Source: an uncultured Maribacter sp. (GTDB taxonomy: Bacteria > Bacteroidota > Bacteroidia > Flavobacteriales > Flavobacteriaceae). Taken from it: a stretch of 64,000 nucleotides of DNA. Under the pieces are notes generated by a model. That model worked only from the letters and a program-made list of their open reading frames with translations, was not told the DNA's origin and did not search any database. The position numbers and the translations under genes were made by a program. The DNA lies in assembly GCA_947504045.1 (NCBI GenBank), contig CANNFY010000002.1, forward strand, positions 248,001 through 312,000. Direction: 5' to 3'. Below, piece after piece: positions 35,641 to 44,425 of the stretch. The first letter of the stretch is position 1. Each line of letters begins with the position of its first letter.

Positions 35641-38112
35641 ATGGTTAACAATATTCTAAAAATTAGTATAACTTTTATTTGGTGTTTTTTTTGTGGTTCA
35701 TTTCTTCTTTTTTCTCAGGAACAACAATTAAAACTAATAGATATTTTACCAGAATTAGAAAAAAAATATGGTGTTAGTTTCTCTTACAATACTATTTTTT
35801 TAGAAAACATTACACTTAATACTATTGAAGATTGTAACTCTTTAGACTCTTGTTTACAAACAATTTATAAAGCAGTACCCATTACTTTTAAAAAAAGTGG
35901 AGAAAATAACTATTTAATTGTTCCTGTTAGAAAAAGTGTTTCTTTTAAAGTAGTTGACCCTTTATCTGAAGACCGTATATCTTCTTTAAACGTACAAGTA
36001 AATAAAGACCAACCAACAACCATATACCCAGAAAATGAGGTGTATAAACTGCAAAATATTTCTCCTTTAGACTCTATACATATAGAGGTTCCTTTTTATA
36101 AAAGTTTGCATTATAAAGCTCAGGAGCTTATGGATCAATCTCAAACTTTATTTTTAGAAAGTAAAACTATTTTTTTAAATGAAGTTCAAGTTACCCAGTA
36201 CCTTACAAAAGGTATAGATACCAGAATTAGCGACCATAGTATACAAGTAGATATGAAGTTTTTAAAACTATTAGTTGGAGAAACAGATAATGATATTTTA
36301 AATGCTATAAAAACTATTCCAGGAATGCATACACCAAACGGTAAACCTGGTAATTTAAGTTTAAGAGGTAGTACCTTTGATCAAACATTAATACAAATAG
36401 ATGATATACCTATTTACCATACAGGACATTTTTATGGTACACTATCCCCATATAACCCATCTATAATTAACCATATAGAAGTACAACGTAATACTCTACC
36501 AGCAAATTGGGGAGGAAAAGTTGGGGGCTTAATTAACATGACTACTAGTAATGATGTGCCAGAATCTAAAGACTTTTTAGTTTTAGCAAATACAATTTTT
36601 GCTGGTGTTACAGCAAAAATGCCCATTATAAAAGATAAAGTTGGTTTTAGTTTAGCAGGAAGATCAAGTTACCCAGGGCTTAACTCTCCAAAACTTACTA
36701 CATTATCTAATTTAAATTTTCAAGGAAGTTTATTAGAATCTGTTGCAGATAATGTTAACAGTAAAAATTTAGAAACAGGATTTTACGATATCAATTCTAA
36801 GTTGGTTTATGATATAAACGAAAATAATAAAGCCAGCATAAGTTATATTAATATTCAAAATTACCTATCCGCTCAATTAGAAGATTCGGAACAAGACAAT
36901 AAAGATTTTAGAGATTTAAATTTGGATAACTGGGGAGTAACCTTAAAATGGGATGGTAAATTTTCAGATAAACTTAGTGCGCATACACGTATTAGCAAAT
37001 CATCATTAATAATATCTAATACTAGCGAAGGCTTTTCTGCATCAGAAAGATCTAGCTTTGAAAAATACATTAATACTATTAACGATACTCGTTTTATAAG
37101 TGAAATTACATACCAAAAAAATGCATCTACAAGTTTTGAAACAGGTTATACGTTTACAGATTATAGCATAACTTTTGATGAAAGAATTGATCAAAACGCT
37201 ACAACAAATAGAAATGATCAAGATGCTACCGTTCATAGCTCTTTTTTATCAGCAACAAAAAAATGGGACTCAAAAATAACATCTGTATTTGGTATACATG
37301 CAGACTATTATAATCCTAAAAAAAGAGTTTATTTAGATCCAAGATTATCTTTAAGCATACCTGCAGGCAAAAACTTTATTATAAAAACTTCTGTTGGACG
37401 ATCACATCAATTTATTCAAAAAAAATTAAGAGACGATTTTGATGATTTTAATAATGATAGTCAATTTTGGTATTTACCAGACAAAACCACTAGTGTATTA
37501 GAAAGTTACCAAACTATGTTAGGAGGTTTATATACTAAATCTAACTGGTTAGTAGATCTAGAATTATATTACAGAAAAACAAATAATGTAACATTACAAA
37601 CTAGTACAGATACACAAAGCTCAGGATCACTAAAAAGTTTAGGATTAGATTTTTTTGTAAAAAAAAGATGGGGAAAATTAGAAACATTAGTTAGTTACTC
37701 GTTAAGTAATGTAAATACAAATTTTGACAAAGTTCAAGAAAGTATATTTTTTGATCAAAGGCATATTTTAAATATAACCGGACTTTTAAATTTAGACCAT
37801 TGGAACTTTGTTTGTACATGGGCATATTCTTCAGGTATGCCAGTAGTTATTCCTGATTATGGCTTAGGGCAAGAAAACCAACCTTTAGAATATACCTCGC
37901 GTTTTCCTAGCCAACACCAATTAGATGCAACTATTGCTTATTCCTTTTTTAATACTTCAAATAAATTAAAAAGCACTATAGGTTTATCTTTAGTAAATAT
38001 TTATGACCAAGATAATATTGTAAATATTTTTCAAAACGCTCCATCAAACAATTCTCTCTATAGAAAAGGAATTGGCTTTTCTCCTAATTTACAACTAAGT
38101 ATACAGTTTTAA
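35641..38112 (+). CDS. TonB-dependent outer-membrane receptor with STN signalling domain
   Basis: Signal peptide (to LLFSQ), then an STN domain (about 30-100: LKLIDILPELEKKYGVSFSY, SLDSCLQTIYKAVPITF). The plug domain is at about 190-310 (NAIKTIPGMHTPNGKPGNLSLRGSTFDQTLIQIDDIPIY, NWGGKVGGLINMTT) and the barrel ends FSPNLQLSIQF. At 823 residues it is FecA-like and has no SusD partner, so it imports a small ligand such as a metal chelate rather than glycan. The ligand is not readable from sequence. The STN domain links it to the FecR/FecI pair. Confidence 0.9.
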   Translation: MVNNILKISITFIWCFFCGSFLLFSQEQQLKLIDILPELEKKYGVSFSYNTIFLENITLNTIEDCNSLDSCLQTIYKAVPITFKKSGENNYLIVPVRKSVSFKVVDPLSEDRISSLNVQVNKDQPTTIYPENEVYKLQNISPLDSIHIEVPFYKSLHYKAQELMDQSQTLFLESKTIFLNEVQVTQYLTKGIDTRISDHSIQVDMKFLKLLVGETDNDILNAIKTIPGMHTPNGKPGNLSLRGSTFDQTLIQIDDIPIYHTGHFYGTLSPYNPSIINHIEVQRNTLPANWGGKVGGLINMTTSNDVPESKDFLVLANTIFAGVTAKMPIIKDKVGFSLAGRSSYPGLNSPKLTTLSNLNFQGSLLESVADNVNSKNLETGFYDINSKLVYDINENNKASISYINIQNYLSAQLEDSEQDNKDFRDLNLDNWGVTLKWDGKFSDKLSAHTRISKSSLIISNTSEGFSASERSSFEKYINTINDTRFISEITYQKNASTSFETGYTFTDYSITFDERIDQNATTNRNDQDATVHSSFLSATKKWDSKITSVFGIHADYYNPKKRVYLDPRLSLSIPAGKNFIIKTSVGRSHQFIQKKLRDDFDDFNNDSQFWYLPDKTTSVLESYQTMLGGLYTKSNWLVDLELYYRKTNNVTLQTSTDTQSSGSLKSLGLDFFVKKRWGKLETLVSYSLSNVNTNFDKVQESIFFDQRHILNITGLLNLDHWNFVCTWAYSSGMPVVIPDYGLGQENQPLEYTSRFPSQHQLDATIAYSFFNTSNKLKSTIGLSLVNIYDQDNIVNIFQNAPSNNSLYRKGIGFSPNLQLSIQF

Positions 38113-38175
38113 ATAACAAAATTAGACTTCTTATTATTTACTAAACCTCTCCCCTTTTATTTTTTTTTAATAAGA

Positions 38176-38204
38176 GGGTTGGGTAATACAACCTCATAAA
38201 CGTA
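38176..38204 (+). promoter_or_regulatory. Predicted FecI-type sigma promoter, copy B
   Basis: GGGTTGGGTAA, 13 bases, then ACGTA, with TCATAA directly before ACGTA exactly as in copy A (21614-21642). It ends 63 bp before the haloperoxidase-like gene and lies after the receptor stop, so that gene probably has its own sigma-dependent start. Confidence 0.6.
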
Positions 38205-38267
38205 TTAGAAGAAAGGTTATAAAAAATTAACCTTGAATTAAACATTAACCTAATATAAATTTCAATT

Positions 38268-39719
38268 ATGAGGAAAATAGATTTTAAATGGTCCATTGCT
38301 ATTTTAGTAGCAATATTTTTATTTCAATCTTGTGCAACGGATGAATTAGATGAAGTTATTGATATTGATCAAGTAGATACTTCAGAGGAAGAAGAAACAG
38401 ATAATAATGGCAATACCAATAGATTTGGAGAACAAATGAATATGACCGATTCTACTAGCGAATTAGTTGTAGAATGGAGCGAATTATTTTTAGAATTAGA
38501 TAGGTATGCAACTGGTATGCGCCCTAACGCTACAGCTAGAGCCATTGCTTATATAAATTTAGCAGCATATGAAACTGCTGTTGCAGATATGCCCAATTAC
38601 ACTTCTAATACAAGTAGGTTAAACGGTTTAAATATAAATGCAAACCAAAGAGAAGATGATGTTAATGTTGCAATTGCATTAAATGCTTGCTATGCTAGTG
38701 TTCTAGATCATTTTTTATATAACGTTCCTCGTAATATTAATTCTGGAATTAATAGTTTAGAAAACGAAAAAGAAGAAGAATTAGAAGATGGCGTATCTAA
38801 CGACGTAATAGACGATTCTAAAGATTGGGGAAGATATGTTGCAAACCGTATTATTGCATATAGCCAAACAGATGATGAAGCAGAAGAACAAATTGAAGAT
38901 CCACAACCAGATTCTTACGAGCCACCAGTTGGCGAAGGTTTTTGGACCTATAGTGCAGATGCTGAACGCGCTTGGTTTCCTTACTGGGAGTCTGTAAGAA
39001 CATTTGTAATCTCTGCAGATGAAACCAGCTCTGTACCTCCTACAGATGACTATAGCGAAAACACTAATAGTGGCTATTACGAACAAATGCTCGAAGTGTA
39101 TGAAACAAATAATACTGCTAGAGAAGAAAGAAATGAAGATTTATGGATTGCAGAATTTTGGTCTGATGATGTAGAAGGACTTATGATGAGCCCACCAGGT
39201 AGACAAATTTCTATAGCAGCACAACTTATAGAGCATTATGATCTTAGTTTAGAAGAATCTTTAGCTATGCTATTAAAAGTAGGTTTTGCAATTAATGATG
39301 CTGCGGTATCTTCTTGGGATGATAAATACAATTATATGGTTATGCGTCCTAGTGTATATATACAAGAATTTATAGACCCAGATTACCAAACTAATTTGTT
39401 TACATTTATTTCTTGGCCAAACCCTTCTTTTCCTGGCTACCCATCTGGGCATTCTACTTTTGCTTCAGCAGCTGGAGGGGTTTTTATAGACCTTTTTGGA
39501 GATGACACTAATTTTACAGACAGATCACACGAAGGACGTACAGACTTTTTAGGCACACCAAGACAATTTAGTACATTTTCAGAAATGGCAGAAGAAAATG
39601 CATTTTCTCGTATACCTTTAGGTGTACACATAAGAATGGATTGTACCGAAGGGTTAAGACTTGGATATGAAATATCTGATGCAGTAAATAATTTTGACTT
39701 AACCTCTGGTAACAATTAA
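38268..39719 (+). CDS. Vanadium-dependent haloperoxidase-like (PAP2-fold) lipoprotein
   Basis: The lipoprotein signal ends FLFQSC (Cys22), followed by a very acidic linker (to about 60). The vanadate or phosphate pocket is complete: Lys353 and Arg360 (DKYNYMVMRP, spacing 7), Ser393-Gly394-His395 in YPSGHS, and Arg448 with His454 (SRIPLGVH, spacing 6). These spacings match vanadium haloperoxidases more than lipid phosphatases, and no membrane helices are present. A peroxide-using halide oxidase or an acid phosphatase is possible. It follows the FecI/FecR/receptor cluster under a shared promoter motif. Confidence 0.85.
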   Translation: MRKIDFKWSIAILVAIFLFQSCATDELDEVIDIDQVDTSEEEETDNNGNTNRFGEQMNMTDSTSELVVEWSELFLELDRYATGMRPNATARAIAYINLAAYETAVADMPNYTSNTSRLNGLNINANQREDDVNVAIALNACYASVLDHFLYNVPRNINSGINSLENEKEEELEDGVSNDVIDDSKDWGRYVANRIIAYSQTDDEAEEQIEDPQPDSYEPPVGEGFWTYSADAERAWFPYWESVRTFVISADETSSVPPTDDYSENTNSGYYEQMLEVYETNNTAREERNEDLWIAEFWSDDVEGLMMSPPGRQISIAAQLIEHYDLSLEESLAMLLKVGFAINDAAVSSWDDKYNYMVMRPSVYIQEFIDPDYQTNLFTFISWPNPSFPGYPSGHSTFASAAGGVFIDLFGDDTNFTDRSHEGRTDFLGTPRQFSTFSEMAEENAFSRIPLGVHIRMDCTEGLRLGYEISDAVNNFDLTSGNN

Positions 39720-39740
39720 GTTTTTGTTTTATTGTTTTTT

Positions 39741-39777
39741 AAAGCACTCTTAAGTTTTAAACTTTTGGGTGCTTTTT
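39741..39777 (+). terminator. Terminator after the haloperoxidase-like gene
   Basis: AAAGCAC (39741-39747) pairs with GTGCTTT (39769-39775), with a further AAGTTT/AAACTT inner stem, followed by T residues. It lies 21 bp after the stop. Confidence 0.65.
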
Positions 39778-39881
39778 ATGTTACTGTATTTATAAATAAA
39801 ATAGCACAATAAAAAATGTATTAGTAATATCTTAATCTATGGTGATAACCTATATTTGAAACCTTAAAAAAAACTGAAAAT

Positions 39882-40442
39882 ATGAGTGCAACTTGGTATG
39901 AGTGTAAAGTAAAATATAGAAAAATTGATGAAACTTCTGGTGCTCAGAAAGTTAAGACAGAACCTTTTTTGGTAGATGCAATTTCTTATACCGAAGCAGA
40001 AAGTAGAATTACTCAAGAAATGGCAGCCTATTTAAGTGATAACGAGGAAATTAAAATAACAAACATTAAAGTTGCCAACTATGCCGAAATACATCCTTTT
40101 GAAAATTCAGATAGATGGTTTAAGGCTAAAGTTTCTCTTATAGCTTTTGATGAAGAAAGTGGAAAAGAACGTAAAACAAATTTATATTTATTAGTACAAG
40201 GGAATAATGTAAAAGAAGCTTACGAAAATACTTTTGAAATAATGAAAGATAGTTTAGGAGAATTTAGTATTCCTGCAATTTCAGAATCTCCAATAATAGA
40301 TGTTTTTCCGTACTTTTCTGGAGAAGAAGATGATATAGAGCGTGTAAAAAAGTTTACCGCCTTAAAAGACTCTGTACCAGTATCGCTTAGCATGAACGAA
40401 AACCTAGAAATGGCAGATATTCTTGGTAATGTAGAAGCATAG
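39882..40442 (+). CDS. DUF4494-family cytoplasmic protein
   Basis: 186 residues, acidic, no signal. Begins SATWYECKVKYRKIDETSGAQK and contains VDAISYTEAESRITQEM and VANYAEIHPFENSDRWFKAKV. These are the marks of the DUF4494 family, conserved in Bacteroidota, function unknown. A TATATTTG box (39851-39858) 24 bp before the start suits a Bacteroidota -7 element. A strong terminator follows at 40470, so it is a single-gene unit. Confidence 0.85.
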   Translation: MSATWYECKVKYRKIDETSGAQKVKTEPFLVDAISYTEAESRITQEMAAYLSDNEEIKITNIKVANYAEIHPFENSDRWFKAKVSLIAFDEESGKERKTNLYLLVQGNNVKEAYENTFEIMKDSLGEFSIPAISESPIIDVFPYFSGEEDDIERVKKFTALKDSVPVSLSMNENLEMADILGNVEA

Positions 40443-40469
40443 CTTTACGTGGTTTTTCTAACAAAAATA

Positions 40470-40504
40470 AAAAGGAGGATAATTTTAAAATTATCCTCCT
40501 TTTC
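40470..40504. terminator. Bidirectional terminator
   Basis: AAAAGGAGGATAATTTT (about 40470-40485) pairs with AAAATTATCCTCCTTTT, a near-perfect long stem flanked by A and T runs. It serves the DUF4494 gene (plus) and the DUF6515-like gene (minus), which converge here. Confidence 0.85.
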
Positions 40505-40531
40505 TACTTACTAACTCAAAACAAACTCTAA

Positions 40532-41146
40532 TTAATTCATCTCAATAATACCAACAACTTCATAAGCTCTAGTACCATCGTATTGTATTTTTTCATATAA
40601 AACATTAGCATACTCATATAATGTTTGTCCGTCTATAATTACTTTTTCATAATCATCTGGAAGCTCATATACAATTGTTCCAATTTCTGGATCTACAACC
40701 TCATATTCATTATTAATTTGCGTGTAAAATATACCTTGTACATTAAAATAGTTACGATTGTTAAAACGTACTCTTCTAAAATTAGGAGGTAATACACTTA
40801 TTCTAAATCCTACTTTTGGTGCAATAGCAATATAACGCCCTCTAGATTGTGTGTAATATTTATTATTTGCGTAATAATAATTTTGTCCTTTATGGTTAAT
40901 AACAGTTCTACTAGAAGGTACATTTCTAACAGCTACAACTTTCTTTTTTTGTGTTTTATAAGTTACTTTAGAACTAGGTATTTTTTTAGTAGTTCTATTT
41001 GTTGTAGTTGTTCTAGTTGTTGTTGTTCTTGTAGTTGTTGTTTTCTTATTATTTGTTTTAGTATTACGTGTTTGTGCTGATACTTGTGTAGTTATAGCAA
41101 ATAAAAATAAAGCTGGCACTACATATGTTTTTATAATTGTTTTCAT
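40532..41146 (-). CDS. DUF6515-like secreted protein with Thr/Lys/Arg-rich linker
   Basis: Signal peptide (to TQVSAQ), then a low-complexity basic linker (about 26-75) made of TTTTRTTTTR-type repeats. A beta-rich domain follows (about 78-204), with repeated YYYANNKYYTQSRGRYIAI, NYFNVQGIFYTQINNEYEVV and LYEYANVLYEKIQYDGTRAYEVV units and LPPNF/LPDDY turns. This matches what I recall of DUF6515, found in many Bacteroidota. It is periplasmic or surface located; function is unknown. The linker could contact the wall or anionic polymer. Confidence 0.8.
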   Translation of the reverse strand: MKTIIKTYVVPALFLFAITTQVSAQTRNTKTNNKKTTTTRTTTTRTTTTNRTTKKIPSSKVTYKTQKKKVVAVRNVPSSRTVINHKGQNYYYANNKYYTQSRGRYIAIAPKVGFRISVLPPNFRRVRFNNRNYFNVQGIFYTQINNEYEVVDPEIGTIVYELPDDYEKVIIDGQTLYEYANVLYEKIQYDGTRAYEVVGIIEMN

Positions 41147-41331
41147 AATTTTTAGTTTTTAATAATTTAACTTCTTTACTGTTTAATAGTAAGACTAAAT
41201 TTAGTTCCGATGGTTTAAATTTATTTTTATTTTATTTTAAAAAAAAGACAATTAGAAGTTTACTACGATTGTATCTACGAACTCCCCGATTTTATAGAAG
41301 AAATATATTTAAAACTACATATTTAAAAAAA

Positions 41332-41369
41332 AAACAAGGTATCGTTTATAAGTACGACACCTTGTTTAT
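41332..41369 (-). terminator. Terminator after the EF-hand miniprotein
   Basis: AAACAAGGTATCGT pairs with ACGACACCTTGTTT around a short loop, with A and T tracts on the flanks. It lies 20 bp below the stop of the gene ending at 41389. Confidence 0.7.
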
Positions 41370-41388
41370 TACTAACTCAAATAAAATT

Positions 41389-41688
41389 TTATTTTAAAAT
41401 ATCTAACAAGCCTGTTAACTCTGTAAGATTTAGACCTGAACTATTATCGGTGTCTAAAACATTAAAATTTTCTGACACAGAACCAATTGCTTCTGAAGAA
41501 CTAATTGATGCATCTTTATTACTGTCTAACAAACTAAAAAGACTAGAAATTTGCTCTACAGTAGAGTTTGAACTTAAAGAACTTAATAGTGTTGTAGCAC
41601 TTGACAAACTAGATGTATTAACGCTTTTTGTACTATTGCAGCTAAACATTGTAACGGCTAAAAATAATGGTAGTGTAACTTTTTTCAT
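41389..41688 (-). CDS. Small EF-hand lipoprotein
   Basis: 99 residues; the signal ends VTMFSC (Cys17), followed by a Ser-rich stretch. Two EF-hand loops follow: DSNKDASISSSE and DTDNSSGLNLTE (about 54-65 and 78-89), each with acidic residues at positions 1 and 3 and Glu at 12. Loop 2 has Ser at position 5, so calcium binding there may be weaker. It is likely a calcium-binding protein in the envelope, transcribed alone. Confidence 0.8.
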   Translation of the reverse strand: MKKVTLPLFLAVTMFSCNSTKSVNTSSLSSATTLLSSLSSNSTVEQISSLFSLLDSNKDASISSSEAIGSVSENFNVLDTDNSSGLNLTELTGLLDILK

Positions 41689-41806
41689 GTTTTATATTTA
41701 TAGGATAAAACAAAGGTAATTACATTTAAGTCTATGTGAAAAATTAATATACAAACCACCAAAATTTACATCTAAACAAGGCTTATTTATAGACGTAATG
41801 TAAACT

Positions 41807-41826
41807 GTTTTTTTAAGCAAAAAAAC
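41807..41826 (-). terminator. Weak A/T-stem terminator after DUF6090 gene
   Basis: GTTTTTTT (41807-41814) and AAAAAAAC (41819-41826) pair around AAGC. It lies 25 bp below the DUF6090 stop. The stem is almost entirely A-T, so termination strength is doubtful. Confidence 0.35.
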
Positions 41827-41850
41827 TTATAAACCACCTTTATTATAAAG

Positions 41851-42597
41851 TTAGTTTAATTCTATATCCAACTCTTTAATTAAAATTTTTGTTTTTCCTT
41901 GCAAAGTTTTAGCATTTGTAAGCTGTATTTTGGTTTGTAACAAACGATCCAAAATACTGTTTTGATATTCTTTATTTTCTAACAATGCTTGGTAATCAGA
42001 TTTAAAGGAAAATTCTTTTATATGTTTATAGTTTACATTATTATTTGGTAACATATCGGTTAAAGAAATATACTTTTCTATAATTGGTTTTATCCTATTT
42101 GCTATTATCGTTTTAATTTTTTCATCTTGTTGTTTATACGCATCTATTTTAGAGGGGTATAACACAATTAAGTCTTTTAACTCGGTGCTTTCTATAAATT
42201 CAAAACGGTTCGTATTTACAATAGAGTTAATAGAGCTTTCTAGTAAATTTACTTGCTTATTGTGTAAATTTATAATAGTATCCTTAGCGCCTTGGGTTAT
42301 TTTCTGAGGAGATACCCCAACATATTTTAGGGTATTTTCTAAATACACAATAGTTTCTTGCTTTTGCTCAACAATACCTTTTAACAACCTTAAATTAGTT
42401 TGTAATTCTACACTTAAATTGGTGTATATTTTTTGCTCTACTATTTTATTTTTTCTAATATCATTTAAATCATTAATCTTCCAGGCAATAGATATACCTA
42501 TTACAATTAATACAATTTCTCCTAGAGCGTAAATTAAATAGGATTTAAATTTACCTAAGGCTATTAGGTTTTTTCTTAGCTTACGAAAAATTTTCAT
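41851..42597 (-). CDS. DUF6090-like single-pass membrane protein
   Basis: 248 residues. The N-terminus MKIFRKLRKNLIALGKFKSYLIYALGEIVLIVIGISIAWKIND has a basic cytoplasmic end, an amphipathic segment and one transmembrane helix (about 24-42), the stable signature I recall for DUF6090 in Flavobacteriia. The rest is a periplasmic helical domain with no catalytic motif. It follows the LytTR regulator by 47 bp containing a perfect palindrome (42614-42627). Function is unknown. Confidence 0.8.
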   Translation of the reverse strand: MKIFRKLRKNLIALGKFKSYLIYALGEIVLIVIGISIAWKINDLNDIRKNKIVEQKIYTNLSVELQTNLRLLKGIVEQKQETIVYLENTLKYVGVSPQKITQGAKDTIINLHNKQVNLLESSINSIVNTNRFEFIESTELKDLIVLYPSKIDAYKQQDEKIKTIIANRIKPIIEKYISLTDMLPNNNVNYKHIKEFSFKSDYQALLENKEYQNSILDRLLQTKIQLTNAKTLQGKTKILIKELDIELN

Positions 42598-42613
42598 GTT
42601 AATGTTGGGGAAA

Positions 42614-42627
42614 GTAATACGTATTAC
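42614..42627. promoter_or_regulatory. Perfect 14-bp palindrome GTAATACGTATTAC
   Basis: Lies in the 47-bp gap between the LytTR regulator and the DUF6090 gene, 17 bp before the latter's start. A partial match (ATACGTATTAC) occurs at 49506-49516, at the 3' end of the Gly-rich gene. It could be a regulator-binding site; whose is unknown. Confidence 0.3.
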
Positions 42628-42644
42628 AATAAATAGTATCTAAA

Positions 42645-43379
42645 TTATAGGTTTAAAGAATTTGAGTTGATATACTCTAAAAATTTAGTTTTATACTGTT
42701 CAGAAACAGTAATGCGTTGTTTTTTTATTACTATTTGGCTACGCTCTATAACTTCAATATTTTTTAAAGATATTATAAATGAACGGTGCACACGCATAAA
42801 ATGAGTAGCAGGAAGCTCTTCTTCTAAAGACTTCAAACTCATTAAAGTTAAAATAGGCTTAGGATTATCTTTTAACCATATTTTAATATAATCTTTTAAG
42901 CCTTCAAAATACAATACATCAGCAAGTTTAATACGCAGTTGTTTGTATTCCGATTTTACAAAAAGAAATTCCTTTTCTGCAGAAACTACATTTGATTTTT
43001 CTGCTTTTACAAGACTAAACCAAGTATTTGCCTTATTTGCTGCGGTAAGAAACTCTGCATAATCAAAAGGTTTTAATAAATAATCTAAAGCTTCTACTTT
43101 AAATCCTTCTAAAGCATATTGATCAAAAGCGGTTGTAAAAATAACTCTAGATTTTTCTGGCAACATTTTAGAAAACGCAATACCCGTTAAATCTGGCATT
43201 TGTATGTCTAAAAACAACAAATCTACTGGTTCTTTTTTAATATATTCCATTGCCTCTATGGCACTACTACACTTTTTCTTAAGCTCTAAAAACGGCGTTT
43301 TATCTACATAACTTTCTACCAAATTTAAAGCCATTGGCTCATCATCTACAATAACACAAGTAATTTTTATGCCGCTCAT
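42645..43379 (-). CDS. LytTR-type response regulator
   Basis: 244 residues. Receiver domain (about 6-120) with acidic pocket VDDE, phospho-acceptor Asp58 in LLFLDIQMPD, TTAF and LLKPF. The LytTR DNA-binding domain (about 140-240) has FLFVKSEYKQLRIKLADVLYFEGLKDYIKI and FMRVHRSFIISLKNI. Its start is 3 bp from the stop of the LytS-type kinase, its obvious partner. Likely targets are the neighbouring export and DoxX genes. Confidence 0.94.
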   Translation of the reverse strand: MSGIKITCVIVDDEPMALNLVESYVDKTPFLELKKKCSSAIEAMEYIKKEPVDLLFLDIQMPDLTGIAFSKMLPEKSRVIFTTAFDQYALEGFKVEALDYLLKPFDYAEFLTAANKANTWFSLVKAEKSNVVSAEKEFLFVKSEYKQLRIKLADVLYFEGLKDYIKIWLKDNPKPILTLMSLKSLEEELPATHFMRVHRSFIISLKNIEVIERSQIVIKKQRITVSEQYKTKFLEYINSNSLNL

Positions 43380-43382
43380 ACT

Positions 43383-44420
43383 CTAGTCTGTTTCAATTTC
43401 TAAATGTGCTATAAATTGATTGTCTTTTATTAAAGTTTTAAAGTTATTTTTATCTGGATATAATAAAGCTAAACGCTTTTTTATATTAGGAATTCCTATT
43501 CCAGAACCACTTTTATCTTCTGTTTTTTTAGGAAAATTTGCATTCTCAATTATAAACAGAACCTTTTTTTCTGTGCAACTCATACGTATATTAATTTCAC
43601 TTTCTTTACTTGCAGAAACACCGTGTTTAAAAGCATTTTCTATTAGTGATATAAATAGTAATGGAGCTATTTTAATACCCGTTTCTTGTTCTGGAAAAGA
43701 ATAATTAACGGTAGTTTTATTAGACACCCTTAGTTTCATTAAATTAATATACTTTTTCATAAAATCTATCTCTTTAGATAAAGAAACTAATTCTACATTG
43801 GTTTCATATAACATATAGCGCATAAGTTTACTAAGGCTATGTATAGATGTTTTTGCCTGCTCTGGCGAAATATCTACCATTGCATATATATTATTTAAAG
43901 AGTTAAAAAAGAAATGTGGTTGCAATTGGTAATGCAAATGCTGCAATTCTGATTGTAATTTAAAATTTGTAGCCTCTTTATGCTCTGCTTCTGTTTGTAC
44001 CCATCTTTTTGTTGTTTTTACAGCTATAGAAAATAATAAAGGTGCCATATATGATACCATTTGCACATAAATAAACATTTTAAATGGAGGCCCAGAATTA
44101 GTTTTACTTTTGGGTCTAGAACTAATTAAATCTTGAAAATAAGTTTCTTCAATACTTTCTTTAAAAAAAATAAATAAAGAGATGATTATTAGATTTATAA
44201 GTGCAAACCAAAAGGTTTTTTTAGTGAATAAATATTTATCAATTAATACAAAAAAATTAAAATAAAAAAGAATCGCAGACAATAATAAGGGCAACCAAAA
44301 ATGAATAATAACTCTATTCATATCTTGCTCTTGCCCATAGGATAATAAATATGGCATACTAAATAATACAAACCATACTAGTATGTGCGATAAAAATGTT
44401 ATGTTTCTATTCTTCTGCAT
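43383..44420 (-). CDS. LytS/YehU-type membrane histidine kinase
   Basis: 345 residues with four hydrophobic helices in the first ~150 residues. The His_kinase domain has phospho-acceptor motif LQPHFFFNSLNNIYA, the LSKLMRYMLYET helix, N box LISLIENAFKHG and a GSGIGIPNIKKRL glycine loop. There is no periplasmic sensor domain of size, so it senses in or near the membrane. It pairs with the downstream LytTR regulator; DoxX lies 5 bp upstream in the same transcript. Confidence 0.93.
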   Translation of the reverse strand: MQKNRNITFLSHILVWFVLFSMPYLLSYGQEQDMNRVIIHFWLPLLLSAILFYFNFFVLIDKYLFTKKTFWFALINLIIISLFIFFKESIEETYFQDLISSRPKSKTNSGPPFKMFIYVQMVSYMAPLLFSIAVKTTKRWVQTEAEHKEATNFKLQSELQHLHYQLQPHFFFNSLNNIYAMVDISPEQAKTSIHSLSKLMRYMLYETNVELVSLSKEIDFMKKYINLMKLRVSNKTTVNYSFPEQETGIKIAPLLFISLIENAFKHGVSASKESEINIRMSCTEKKVLFIIENANFPKKTEDKSGSGIGIPNIKKRLALLYPDKNNFKTLIKDNQFIAHLEIETD

Positions 44421-44425
44421 TTAAA

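Noticed and set aside
40847-41080. Cys/Ser-rich frame on the plus strand
   Set aside because: It is the reverse of the Thr-rich linker of the DUF6515-like gene; the many Cys come from the repeat codons read backwards.
42601-42625. Fourth copy of the FecI-type motif
   Set aside because: TTGGGG and ACGTA are both present, but only 8 bases separate them instead of about 15, and the downstream strand has no matching gene.
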